A DNA stretch of 64,000 nucleotides from NCBI RefSeq assembly GCF_001429245.1, contig NZ_LMJE01000007.1, positions 897,558-961,557 on the forward strand, written 5' to 3'. Shown in pieces: positions 55,117-63,743 of this stretch. Positions within the stretch are counted from its first letter, which is position 1, and the number at the start of each line of letters is the position of its first letter. Made by a program: the position numbers and the translations under genes. A model generated the notes under the pieces. It saw nothing but the letters and a program-made list of their open reading frames with translations, was not told the DNA's origin and made no database searches. The DNA is from Rhizobium sp. Root274. Its GTDB lineage: Bacteria > Pseudomonadota > Alphaproteobacteria > Rhizobiales > Rhizobiaceae.

Positions 55117-56026
55117 GCCGGACCGGGATCTCCCGACGGAGCTAGGCTCCGTTGCCCGCCGCCAGCTGGATCACGCCATCACCGTCCTGCAGACGCGAGC
55201 GGATGGCCTGCACGAGGCAATTCACGAAGCCCGCAAGAAATTCAAGCGCGTCCGCAATCTGCTTCGCCTTGTCGCCCACGCGGACAAAGCCTTCTTCAAG
55301 CAGCACAATACGAACCTCGGCGCCGCGGCACGCAGCCTGTCGCGCATTCGCGATGCGACAGCACTCATGGAGACCGTCACGCATCTGACGGCATTCGCGA
55401 ACGAGGAGGAAGCCGAAACGCTGGACGCGACCCGCACGGTGCTGGAACTGCGCCGGGACGATATTGCGGCGGAAGAGACGGATCTCGAGGAGAAAGTAGC
55501 CGGCGTGATTGCCGAGTGCCGGCTTTCGATCGCCGCACTCGATGCCCTCGACCTGCCGTCAAAGGCAGGACCCGCTGCCCGCCTGATGGCCAAGGGCTGG
55601 CTGAAGGCGCTTAAGCGTGCCCACGCAGCTCTGGATGGCTGCAAAAGTGAAGGCCATGGCGAAGCCTTCCACGATCTGCGCAAGGCCGCTCAGGCCCACT
55701 GGATGAACCTCTCGCTGCTGCGCGATCTCTGGCCCAGTGCCTTTGCCGCGAAGCGCCGGGATGCCAAAATCCTGGTTGACCTGCTCGGCCACGAGCACGA
55801 CCTGACGGTCCTGACGGAACTCTTCGACACGGAGCCGGATCTCTTTGGCAGCGGTGAAGACCAGTCCTTCCTGCTCGCCATCATCATCCGGCGCCAGCAG
55901 GAGCTGCGCCGCGAAGCGCTGGCTCTTGCCGAAATCGTCTTTTCCGACGGCGCACGCCGGGAGGCCGACGTGATCGAAACGCTGTGGACCGCCGCTGCCA
56001 TCGGCAAGATGTCCGGTCACGGCTGA
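55100..56026 (+). CDS. CHAD domain protein
   Basis: 308 residues, all-helical CHAD domain with conserved histidines and basic residues (LHEAIHEARKKFKRVRNLLRL; AFHDLRKAAQAHW; LLGHEHDLTVL). CHAD domains bind polyphosphate and often appear fused to CYTH. Here the two are separate but overlap by 17 bases, so are co-translated, and may act together on polyphosphate or related anions. Confidence 0.9.
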   Translation: MPYRIRPDRDLPTELGSVARRQLDHAITVLQTRADGLHEAIHEARKKFKRVRNLLRLVAHADKAFFKQHNTNLGAAARSLSRIRDATALMETVTHLTAFANEEEAETLDATRTVLELRRDDIAAEETDLEEKVAGVIAECRLSIAALDALDLPSKAGPAARLMAKGWLKALKRAHAALDGCKSEGHGEAFHDLRKAAQAHWMNLSLLRDLWPSAFAAKRRDAKILVDLLGHEHDLTVLTELFDTEPDLFGSGEDQSFLLAIIIRRQQELRREALALAEIVFSDGARREADVIETLWTAAAIGKMSGHG

Positions 56027-56061
56027 GCACGTATGATTGCCAACCCCGTTTCACCCCGCCC

Positions 56062-56760
56062 ATGAGTCGCTCGCAACGCCTCCTCTTTCTGTTGCAGGTT
56101 CTGCGGCGCCATCGTCTGCCGGTGAGCGGGTCGACACTTGCCCGCGAGACAGGTGTTTCGCTGCGAACCCTTTACCGCGATATCGCAACCCTGCAATCGG
56201 ATGGCGCCGATATCGAGGGCGAAGCCGGCATCGGCTATATCCTGCGTCCCGGCTACATGCTGCCGCCGCTGATGTTCACCCGCGAGGAGATCGAGGCGCT
56301 GATGCTCGGCTTCCGTTTCGTTGAAAAGCGGACCGACGAGGCGATCGCCGCTGCCGCCCGCAATGCACTTGCCAAGATCGATGCCGTATTGCCGGAAGAC
56401 CTGCGTCGTGACATGGCCGAGGTGCCTCTGCTCGTCGGCCCAGGCGCCCCGCTTGCCAGCGAACGCGTCGACCTTCAGGTGCTGCGTCAGGCCCTGCGCA
56501 ATGAAAGGCCCCTTCTCCTCGCTTATCGCGACCAGCACGGCAGTGTCTCCAGCCGCACCGTCTGGCCGTGTGCCCTGACCTTTTTCGATGGCGTCCGCGT
56601 TCTGGTCGCCTGGTGCACGCTGCGGGAGGATTTTCGGCATTTCCGCACCGACCGGATCGAAAGCGCGACAGCCGGTGAAACCCGCTACACCAAGCGCCGC
56701 ACCGCCCTCCTCAAGGCCTGGCGTCAGCAAAATGCCATTCCCGAGAGCATCGCGCAATGA
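56062..56760 (+). CDS. YafY-type HTH/WYL transcriptional regulator
   Basis: 232 residues. N-terminal helix-turn-helix (STLARETGVSLRTLYRDIATLQ), then the WYL domain (LLAYRDQHG and EDFRHFRTDRI). Ligand unknown. It is followed by a VOC gene after 62 bases; YafY regulators paired with glyoxalase/VOC genes are common and the regulator probably controls it. Start at the ATG 56062. Confidence 0.9.
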   Translation: MSRSQRLLFLLQVLRRHRLPVSGSTLARETGVSLRTLYRDIATLQSDGADIEGEAGIGYILRPGYMLPPLMFTREEIEALMLGFRFVEKRTDEAIAAAARNALAKIDAVLPEDLRRDMAEVPLLVGPGAPLASERVDLQVLRQALRNERPLLLAYRDQHGSVSSRTVWPCALTFFDGVRVLVAWCTLREDFRHFRTDRIESATAGETRYTKRRTALLKAWRQQNAIPESIAQ

Positions 56761-56822
56761 TGCTGACACTTTTTGGCAGCAGGGGAAGATAGGTTCAAGT
56801 CATCCAACAACAGGAGATGACG

Positions 56823-57188
56823 ATGACCCCCGCAATGACCATTCTCTATGTCGAAAACGCTGCAGCCAGTGCCGACTTCTACGAAAAGCTCTTCGGCATC
56901 GCGCCGACCGAACGGGCTGACACCTTCTCCCTTTTCCGCCTGCCGACGGGCCTCGTCCTCGGCCTCTGGAGCCGCGCTGGCGTTGAGCCCACGGCACAGT
57001 TCACCGGTGGCGGCTGCGAACTTGCGATCCGCGCACCTGGTGCCGCTGACGTCGATGCCACCCATGCGCGCTGGTCGGCCCTCGGCATCCCGGTTCTTCA
57101 GGCCCCCGCCAAGGCGGATTTTGGCCGCACTTTTACGGTCTCTGATCCCGACGGCCACCGCATCCGCGTCTTCAATCCGCCTGCCTGA
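56823..57188 (+). CDS. VOC-family (glyoxalase/bleomycin-resistance type) protein
   Basis: 121 residues with one VOC unit pair: ILYVENAAASADFYEKLFG at the N-terminus and FTVSDPDGHRIRVFNP at the C-terminus. Metal ligands typical of glyoxalase I are not fully conserved, so its activity is open. Start at ATG 56823 because AGGAG lies 7 bases upstream; the ATG at 56817 is too close to it. Confidence 0.87.
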   Translation: MTPAMTILYVENAAASADFYEKLFGIAPTERADTFSLFRLPTGLVLGLWSRAGVEPTAQFTGGGCELAIRAPGAADVDATHARWSALGIPVLQAPAKADFGRTFTVSDPDGHRIRVFNPPA

Positions 57189-57293
57189 CCGATCTGTCGA
57201 CACGATGATGGGCGAAATTTGACAGATTTCAAACTTCGCTCATCGCGCGGAAATCCGTTGCGCGCCAAGGGCCGAGGCGGTATTTCGCAAGCC

Positions 57294-58238
57294 ATGACAC
57301 AGATCGATCAAGCCCCACGCCATGAAGAAGGCGGCGCCTTTTGCGTCGCCGCCCTCTACCATTTCGCCAAGTTCCCGCGCTTCGAAAGCTTTCAGGAGCC
57401 GCTCGAGACGCTCTGCAAGGCGGAAAGGGTCAAGGGCACGCTGCTGATCGCCCATGAAGGCATCAACGGCACCATCGCTGGCACCGATGCCGCAATCGCC
57501 ACGGTGCTGGCCTTCATCCGCAGCCAGCCAGAATTTGGCAACCTGGAGCACAAGGAAAGCCGCGCCTCGAAGATGCCCTTCCTGCGCATGAAGGTGCGGC
57601 TGAAGAAAGAGATCGTGACCATGGGTGTCGAGGACATCGACCCCAACAAGATCGTCGGGACCTATGTCGATCCGAAAGACTGGAACGAGCTGATCTCGGA
57701 CCCGGAGACGATCGTCATCGACACCCGCAACGATTATGAGACCGCCATCGGCATCTTCCGCGGCGCGGTCGATCCGAACACCAAGACCTTCCGCGAGTTT
57801 CCGGACTGGGTGAAGAACAATCCCGGCCTGCACAACAAGCCGAAGATCGCCATGTATTGCACCGGCGGCATTCGCTGCGAAAAGGCCACCGCCTTCATGA
57901 AGCAGCAGGGCTTCGACGAGGTCTACCACCTCAAGGGCGGTATTCTGAAATATTTGGAGGAAGTGCCGGAAGAACAGAGCCTTTGGGACGGCGCCTGCTT
58001 CGTCTTCGACGAGCGCGTGTCGGTCACCCATGGCCTGAAAGAAGGCAACCACAAGCTCTGCCATGCCTGCCGCAACCCGATCACGGCGGAAGAGCTGACC
58101 CATCCGCATTATGAGGAAGGCGTTTCCTGCAGCCATTGTTACGAGAGCCGCACCGAGGCCGATCGCGATCGCTATCGCCAGCGGCAGCTGCAGATCGCGC
58201 TGGCGAAGAAGCGCGGCGAAAAGCATATCGGCGGCTGA
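57294..58238 (+). CDS. trhO: tRNA uridine(34) hydroxylase TrhO (rhodanese family)
   Basis: 314 residues. N-terminal acylphosphatase-like region ([20 protein letters not shown]) and a rhodanese domain with VIDTRNDYE and the active-site loop [15 protein letters not shown]. The C-terminus has a CHACRNPI and CSHCYESR pair of Cys clusters, probably a zinc site. It makes 5-hydroxyuridine at the tRNA wobble position with oxygen. The ATG at 57294 is chosen; the frame extends to 57219. Confidence 0.93.
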   Translation: MTQIDQAPRHEEGGAFCVAALYHFAKFPRFESFQEPLETLCKAERVKGTLLIAHEGINGTIAGTDAAIATVLAFIRSQPEFGNLEHKESRASKMPFLRMKVRLKKEIVTMGVEDIDPNKIVGTYVDPKDWNELISDPETIVIDTRNDYETAIGIFRGAVDPNTKTFREFPDWVKNNPGLHNKPKIAMYCTGGIRCEKATAFMKQQGFDEVYHLKGGILKYLEEVPEEQSLWDGACFVFDERVSVTHGLKEGNHKLCHACRNPITAEELTHPHYEEGVSCSHCYESRTEADRDRYRQRQLQIALAKKRGEKHIGG

Positions 58239-58261
58239 GCGCCGCCGATCGCTTTAGTTGG

Positions 58262-58510
58262 TCAGCCTGAGATCTGGTCGCCGCGTTGCCACGCGCGCCG
58301 GCCCCAGTTGCGCAGCCGCATGCGGGGCGCCACGGCGAAGGCGAAAAACGGCGCCGCGAGAAAGCTGGCGACAACGACCAGACGCAACAGGACCTTCGCC
58401 TGCGCCGCCAGAGCCGGCACGGACAGAACAATAATGGCCCCGGTCCCGAAGATCACGGCATTGATCATCATGCTGCAGACGATGCGCAGCCAGGTGTCTG
58501 TGGTGAACAT
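58262..58510 (-). CDS. Small rhizobial membrane protein of unknown function
   Basis: 82 residues with two hydrophobic segments (IVCSMMINAVIFGTGAIIVLSV and VLLRLVVVASFLAAPFFAFAV). No motif recognised. It lies alone between convergent and same-strand neighbours; a weak candidate on coding pattern, but length and hydrophobicity are gene-like. Confidence 0.6.
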   Translation of the reverse strand: MFTTDTWLRIVCSMMINAVIFGTGAIIVLSVPALAAQAKVLLRLVVVASFLAAPFFAFAVAPRMRLRNWGRRAWQRGDQISG

Positions 58511-58579
58511 GGCACTTCTCCCTTTCTGCAGAAAGGAAGCACTGAGACGCCCCTTTGTTCCGGCGTAACTGCGGTCGGT

Positions 58580-60820
58580 TCAACGGGGGAATGAGGTTTC
58601 CAGAGGCGGGTGCCCGAAGGCAATAGCTGCAGCCTTGGCTCTCAGATCCATGGGTCGCAGTCGCAATGCATCGATGTCGGCAGGACTGCAGGGACGCCCG
58701 AAAAGATAGCCCTGCAACTGATCGCAGCCGGCCAGTCGCAGATTGACCGCCTGCTGATCCGTCTCCACACCTTCGGCCGTAACCGGCACATCGAGCGAAC
58801 GGGCAAGGGCCACTGTCGCCTGCAGCATTTCGACCGCCTTGTGTCCTTCACCCAAGGACTGCACCAGGGACTTGTCGATCTTCATCCGATCGAAGCCGAA
58901 TTGGCGCAGATATCCCACACTGGAGAAGCCGGCGCCGAAATCGTCGAGCGCGATCTGCACGCCGATCTTGCGCAGTCGTTCCAGCACGGTTCGCGCCCGC
59001 TCGGCATTCTGGATGAAATAGGTCTCCGTCATTTCCAGTACGACGCGCTGCGGTTCGATACCGGTCTGACGGAATAGATCAGCAACATGTCCGGTAAATG
59101 CGGGATCGCGGAACTGTCCGGGCGAAATGTTGACCGACAGTTTCAGTCCCGGCCAGTTGGTCAGCTGGGTCAACGACTGGCTGAGCACGCTGAGACCGAG
59201 GCGATCGATCAAACCACTGGTCTCGGCGATGGGAATGAAGATTTCGGGCGAGACCGGACCATGGCCGCGCCGGTTCCAGCGCGCGAGCGCTTCAATGCTC
59301 ACCAGTTCAAACGTCGCTGAATCCACCACGGGCTGATAAACGACCTGAATCTCCTCGTTCTCGATCGCCGATCTGAGATCGAGCGCAAGCTGATTGCGCG
59401 TCTCACGCTCCTCGTCCATCTGTGGGTGATAGGCGGTCCAGCGCCCGCGCCCGCCGTCTTTGGAGGCATACATCGCCATGTCGGCCTGACGCGTCAGCTC
59501 ACCGCCATCGATGGCGCCCTCGATCGAGACCGCAAGCCCAAGGCTGCAACCGACAGAAACCACGCGTTCACCAAGCGTCAGAGGTTCGCCAAAGAATTCG
59601 AGGATCGCTTCAGCGACGGAGATCGCCCTCGCCTGCGCCTCCGCACCGAAAAACACGATGGCAAATTCGTCACCGCCGATGCGGGCAATCGTTGCGTCTT
59701 CGCCGACAAGCACTTCCAGCCCCGCGGAAACGGCGCGGATGAGGCTGTCGCCCACGGCATGGCCATAGGCGTCGTTGACTTCCTTGAACCCGTCCAGATC
59801 GAGATAGAGCAGCACGACATCGCCATCGCCGCTGCGCGCCTGCTGCAGGGCCTGCTCCAGCAGAACCTGAAGCCCGTCGCGATTGGCAAGTCCGCTCAAC
59901 CGGTCCGTTCGCGCAAGCTTGACCGCGGCCGCCTCATCGGATCTCAGCCGTCGCACGACGCTGTTGCCGATGATGAAGAGCAGCAGGCAGTAGACAGCGA
60001 TCAGGATCAGCGCTGACCTGACCAGCGGCTCCACCTGATCGCGGCTGATGTCTCCCGGCGCGCGCGGCGTCCAGGTGAGCGAGGCAAGGCGTGTCCCGCT
60101 CGGCGATTCGATCGCCACCGAATGTGTCGAGCGTGTCGAAGGCGGTGCGAGCGAGAGGTCCGGCAGCACATAGGCGCTCGATATCCTTTTCACTGTCTCG
60201 GTCGACATATGGCGGATAAAAAGCAGATAGCGCCGCTTTTGCGGATCGCTCGCGACAGCGCCCGACTTTTTCCGAATGAGTGCCACGCCGGCCGCACCGA
60301 TGCCCTTCAGGGTGCGCACGAAGCCGAGCGCCTGCGGAGTCTCGCCGCTTTGGCCGGAGCGAACCTGATCGAACAGGATGGATACATCATGGGGCAGATA
60401 ACCGCGGGTGGCCTTGCCGAGGGAAACGCCGTCGGAATAGGCCATGCCGGGGCGGCCATCCTGGTCGAGCACAATGGCAACGTCGAACAGCTCGCTTTCG
60501 AAGGTCATGTCGCCGAAGTTGCTGTTTACCCAATCGGCATCAGGCGTGGTGTAGACATTCTCTGCCGCATCGTCCCAGGCCGCGTAGTCATTCAGCGTGG
60601 CACCGAGCTGGAACTTGAAGGTCTGTACGGCCCCGAGCAACGTCTCGCGCGATCGCTCCTCGTCGAGGTGGTTGGCATTGCTTGCGACGCGGTCGAGCGC
60701 GGTGAGCACGATCAACGTCACCATCACCGCCAGCATCGCGAAAACCAGCAGCATGCCGGTCACCGCCATGCGGCGATTTGCGAGCAACTTCAGTCGATTT
60801 TTCACTCCGAGAAGCCGCAT
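58580..60820 (-). CDS. CHASE4-GGDEF-EAL protein
   Basis: 746 residues. One N-terminal membrane helix, a periplasmic region of CHASE4 type with NDYAAWDDAAENVY (about 76-90) and WVNSNFGDM, a second helix around residue 280, then GGDEF and EAL domains. Both signatures look intact: IGGDEFAIVFF and EALARWNR, LEMTETYF, DDFGAGFSSVGYL, QGYLFGRP. Activity could be synthesis or hydrolysis of cyclic-di-GMP. Distinct from the EAL protein at 28101, whose GGDEF is degenerate. Confidence 0.93.
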   Translation of the reverse strand: MRLLGVKNRLKLLANRRMAVTGMLLVFAMLAVMVTLIVLTALDRVASNANHLDEERSRETLLGAVQTFKFQLGATLNDYAAWDDAAENVYTTPDADWVNSNFGDMTFESELFDVAIVLDQDGRPGMAYSDGVSLGKATRGYLPHDVSILFDQVRSGQSGETPQALGFVRTLKGIGAAGVALIRKKSGAVASDPQKRRYLLFIRHMSTETVKRISSAYVLPDLSLAPPSTRSTHSVAIESPSGTRLASLTWTPRAPGDISRDQVEPLVRSALILIAVYCLLLFIIGNSVVRRLRSDEAAAVKLARTDRLSGLANRDGLQVLLEQALQQARSGDGDVVLLYLDLDGFKEVNDAYGHAVGDSLIRAVSAGLEVLVGEDATIARIGGDEFAIVFFGAEAQARAISVAEAILEFFGEPLTLGERVVSVGCSLGLAVSIEGAIDGGELTRQADMAMYASKDGGRGRWTAYHPQMDEERETRNQLALDLRSAIENEEIQVVYQPVVDSATFELVSIEALARWNRRGHGPVSPEIFIPIAETSGLIDRLGLSVLSQSLTQLTNWPGLKLSVNISPGQFRDPAFTGHVADLFRQTGIEPQRVVLEMTETYFIQNAERARTVLERLRKIGVQIALDDFGAGFSSVGYLRQFGFDRMKIDKSLVQSLGEGHKAVEMLQATVALARSLDVPVTAEGVETDQQAVNLRLAGCDQLQGYLFGRPCSPADIDALRLRPMDLRAKAAAIAFGHPPLETSFPR

Positions 60821-60942
60821 GCAATACTACCCTGGCTTTCGGCGCACCGTGCCAGAAAATGTGTTCAATTAGACTTAACATGCTGACAGTGATAATAAAT
60901 ATCGAATAATCCGGGAATGCTAATAGTCGCCCGATGCAACTA

Positions 60943-60972
60943 AAAAATGAGGGTCCCGGTTTCCCGGAACCC
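60943..60972 (-). terminator. Terminator after the nitroreductase gene
   Basis: On the minus strand GGGTTCCGG pairs with CCGGGACCC (one mismatch) around GAAA, then TCATTTTTT. It lies 43 bases after the stop. Confidence 0.8.
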
Positions 60973-61014
60973 GTGGCGGATCAGACTGGAGGCGCGGATC
61001 CGCCAACTCTCGCG

Positions 61015-61653
61015 TCAAGCGACGACGGAGACGAATTCCGCCTTGGGGCGGCGCACTTTTTTCAGCGGGGCGAGCCAGTCACCCTCAGTCGCCCGATAGC
61101 CGAGCGGAAGGATCGTGACCGAACGCAGGCCCTTTTCGCGCAAGTCCAGGATCTCATCGAGCTTGGCCGGATCGAAGCCTTCCATCGGTGTTGCATCCAC
61201 GCCCTCGAAGGCGGCAGCGGCAACGGCCATGCCGAAGCCGATATAGGCCTGGCGGGCGGCGTGTTCGAAATTCACGTCGGCAGCGCGACCGGGATAGGTG
61301 TCGAGCAGCATCTGGCGATAATTTTCCCAGCCTTCGTTCTTGAAACCGCGCTCGTCATTGACGAGGTCGAACATGTGGTTGATGCGTTCGGCCGTATAAT
61401 TGTCCCAGGCGGCGAACACGAGCAGGTGCGAGCCCTCGGTCACCTGTGCCTGGTTCCAGGCGATCTCCTGGATCTTGGCGCGCACATCCTTGTTCGTGAC
61501 GACGATGACTTCAAACGGCTGCAGGCCGCTCGAGGTGGGTGCGAGGCGAGCCGCTTCCACGATCCGTTCGACCTTGTCGTCCGGCACAGCCTTGGACGGG
61601 TCCATTTTCTTGGTGGCATAGCGCCAGTTCAGCTTTTCGATGAGTGCGGACAT
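61015..61653 (-). CDS. NfsB-type NAD(P)H nitroreductase
   Basis: 212 residues, FMN-binding nitroreductase. RYATKKMDPS and RLAPTSSGLQPFEV at the N-terminus hold FMN contacts; the C-terminal ILPLGYRATEGDWLAPLKKVR is the NfsB-group ending. It would reduce nitro compounds or quinones. The ATG at 61653 has GGAGCGAG upstream. Divergent from a HxlR regulator that is likely to control it. Confidence 0.92.
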   Translation of the reverse strand: MSALIEKLNWRYATKKMDPSKAVPDDKVERIVEAARLAPTSSGLQPFEVIVVTNKDVRAKIQEIAWNQAQVTEGSHLLVFAAWDNYTAERINHMFDLVNDERGFKNEGWENYRQMLLDTYPGRAADVNFEHAARQAYIGFGMAVAAAAFEGVDATPMEGFDPAKLDEILDLREKGLRSVTILPLGYRATEGDWLAPLKKVRRPKAEFVSVVA

Positions 61654-61713
61654 GATCTCGCTCCTGGTTGGACCTGCCGGCGCCATGGGAGTGTTGGCAG
61701 CCTGGGCGAGGCC

Positions 61714-61791
61714 TGGTATCGATTAGTAACCAGGCCTACATATGTAACCGGGACGATTGTGCAAGAAGGCACATTTCTGATACCAAGTTAC
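61714..61791. promoter_or_regulatory. Shared operator/promoter region between nitroreductase and HxlR genes
   Basis: The 162-base divergent gap holds two direct repeats, AGTAACC at 61725-61731 and TGTAACC at 61743-61749 (18 bases apart), a GTTAC at 61787-61791, and an inverted pair TGGTATC (61714-61720) and GATACCA (61779-61785). HxlR-type regulators bind such divergent gaps. The repeats are seen; the binding is inferred. Confidence 0.4.
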
Positions 61792-61815
61792 ACCGATAGA
61801 ACGATGGGAGCCGCC

Positions 61816-62211
61816 ATGTGCGATAATTACGATCCCGCCAAATGCCAGACGGTGAGCGAAATGCTGGCCAGACTGGGCGATAAATGGACTGTTCTGGTGA
61901 TCATGATGCTCGGCGACGGCCCTCAGCGCTTCTCCGATCTTAAGCGTTCAGTCGTCGGAATATCGCAACGCATGCTGACATTGACACTGCGTTCACTGGA
62001 AAGAGACGGCATCGTTGAGCGCACGGTTCATCCAACCGTACCCCCCAAGGTCGAATACGCATTGACCGATCTCGGGCGCTCCTTTGGCGGCCCCATCCGA
62101 GCGCTCGGCAGTTGGGTCTTCACCCATCACGACAGCATTCAGACCGCGCGCGCCGACTTCGACCGGCGACACGAGGCGGATGCGGCCAACAAGCTGATCA
62201 AGCTTGGCTGA
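61816..62211 (+). CDS. HxlR-family transcriptional regulator
   Basis: 131 residues. Starts MCDNYDPAKCQTVSEMLARLGDKW; Cys2 and Cys10 flank a region where other HxlR proteins sense oxidants or electrophiles by cysteine. The winged helix is RFSDLKRSVVGISQRMLTLTLRSLERDGI. The ATG at 61816 has GGGAG 5 bases upstream and is preferred over 61804. Divergent from the nitroreductase. Confidence 0.92.
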   Translation: MCDNYDPAKCQTVSEMLARLGDKWTVLVIMMLGDGPQRFSDLKRSVVGISQRMLTLTLRSLERDGIVERTVHPTVPPKVEYALTDLGRSFGGPIRALGSWVFTHHDSIQTARADFDRRHEADAANKLIKLG

Positions 62212-62244
62212 GATCGCGAGCGGACCGGGTTAAGCCCCGGTGGG

Positions 62245-63618
62245 TCAGTCGGCTTTGAAATTCCCCTTCGGGAATTCGAGTGCCAGTTCGCGATACCACT
62301 TGCCGCTCTTCTTGATGGTGCGCACCTGGGTGCCGTAATCGACATGCACCAGACCGAAGCGCATCTTGTAGCCTTCCGCCCATTCGAAATTGTCCATCAG
62401 CGACCAGGCGAAATAACCCTGCATCGGATAACCATCAGCGATCAGATCGGCGACCTTGTCGAGATGCTCGGCATAATAATCGAGCCGCGGCTGGTCATAC
62501 ACCTCGCCGCCCTCGACCTCCATATTGTAGCAGGCGCCGTTTTCGGTGATGTAGCAGGCGGGCAGGTCGTAGCGGGCATAAAGCCGTTCGACGAGTGACT
62601 TCAGCGCCGGCGCATAGACTTCCCAGCCGATATCGGTCTTGACCTTGGAAACCGGTGGGGCACCAACGGTTGCCGGGAATTCGGCACCCGGTGTCGGATC
62701 GTCGGCGACGCGCATCGGCGTGTAGTAGTTCAGCCCCCACCAGTCGAGCGGCTGGTTGATGATGGCGAGATCGCCCTCCTCGATTGTCGGCATGCGATGC
62801 CCAAGCGCCGACAGGAACTCGGCGGGATATTCGCCCTTGAAAACCGGATCGAAGAACACGCCGTTGTGGAACTGATGCGCCCGCTCGGCAGCCGCGAGAT
62901 CGGCAGCGCTGTCCGAACCCGGCAGAGTCTCATGCGCATTCAGCACCAGACCCACCGGTACCTTCGGTGCCATTTCGCGGATTGCCTGAACCGAGAGACC
63001 ATGCGCGAGATTGGTGTAGTGCAGTGCATGCAGCGCCGCGTCCATGTTGCGCTCACCCGGCGCATGAATACCATAGAGATGGCTGAGCCAGACCGAGCAC
63101 CACGGCTCGTTGAAGGTCGCAACCGCATCCAACCGATCTCCCAGTCGCTCCATCACCACTTTGGTGTAGCGCTGGAAGGCCTGTGCCGTAGACCGTGCCG
63201 TCCAGCCGCCGTCTCCCATCAAGGCGAGCGGCAGATCCCAATGATAAAGGGTTGCATAGGCCTTGATGCCCCGCGCCTTCAGGCCGTCGACCAGCTTGTC
63301 ATAGAAATCGAGACCCTTCTCGTTGATCGGGCCGGTGCCTTCCGGAATGGTCCGCGGCCAGGCGATCGAAAACCGATAACCGGTAACGCCCATGTCCTTG
63401 ATCAGATCGAGATCGCTTTCCCAACGATTGTAATGATCACAGGCGACATCGCCATTGTGGCGCCCGAAGACGCGGCCCGGCATGTTGGAAAACGCATCCC
63501 AGATGGAGGGCTTACGCCCATCCGCCTTCGAGGCACCTTCGATCTGGAAGGATGCGGTGGCAACGCCGAACAGGAAGTCACCGGGAAAACGCGAGGCGAG
63601 CGCCTTGGGATCGATCAT
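62245..63618 (-). CDS. GH1 beta-glucosidase
   Basis: 457 residues. Acid/base Glu in TFNEPW and nucleophile in YITENGA; opening FPGDFLFGVATASFQIEGA and closing YFAWSLMDNFEWAEGY are typical. No signal peptide, so it acts in the cytoplasm on imported beta-glucosides. A perfect CG-centred palindrome lies 105 bases upstream, indicating control by a LacI-family regulator not adjacent here. ATG with GGAGACTTCCC upstream. Confidence 0.95.
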   Translation of the reverse strand: MIDPKALASRFPGDFLFGVATASFQIEGASKADGRKPSIWDAFSNMPGRVFGRHNGDVACDHYNRWESDLDLIKDMGVTGYRFSIAWPRTIPEGTGPINEKGLDFYDKLVDGLKARGIKAYATLYHWDLPLALMGDGGWTARSTAQAFQRYTKVVMERLGDRLDAVATFNEPWCSVWLSHLYGIHAPGERNMDAALHALHYTNLAHGLSVQAIREMAPKVPVGLVLNAHETLPGSDSAADLAAAERAHQFHNGVFFDPVFKGEYPAEFLSALGHRMPTIEEGDLAIINQPLDWWGLNYYTPMRVADDPTPGAEFPATVGAPPVSKVKTDIGWEVYAPALKSLVERLYARYDLPACYITENGACYNMEVEGGEVYDQPRLDYYAEHLDKVADLIADGYPMQGYFAWSLMDNFEWAEGYKMRFGLVHVDYGTQVRTIKKSGKWYRELALEFPKGNFKAD

Positions 63619-63722
63619 GGGAAGTCTCCTTCGTCAGGGTCGAGGCGGAAGGGGCCGCCGCTTGCAATGTTGAAAGCGGTTTAGAGCAATCGAACGACGC
63701 GGTGAAGACGCTGGAAACAAAA

Positions 63723-63740
63723 AACTGCAACGTTGCAGTT
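63723..63740 (-). promoter_or_regulatory. LacI-family operator palindrome
   Basis: AACTGCAAC-GTTGCAGTT, a perfect 18-bp palindrome with central CG. LacI-family operators have exactly this form. It lies 105 bases upstream of the beta-glucosidase ATG. Confidence 0.65.
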
Positions 63741-63743
63741 ACG

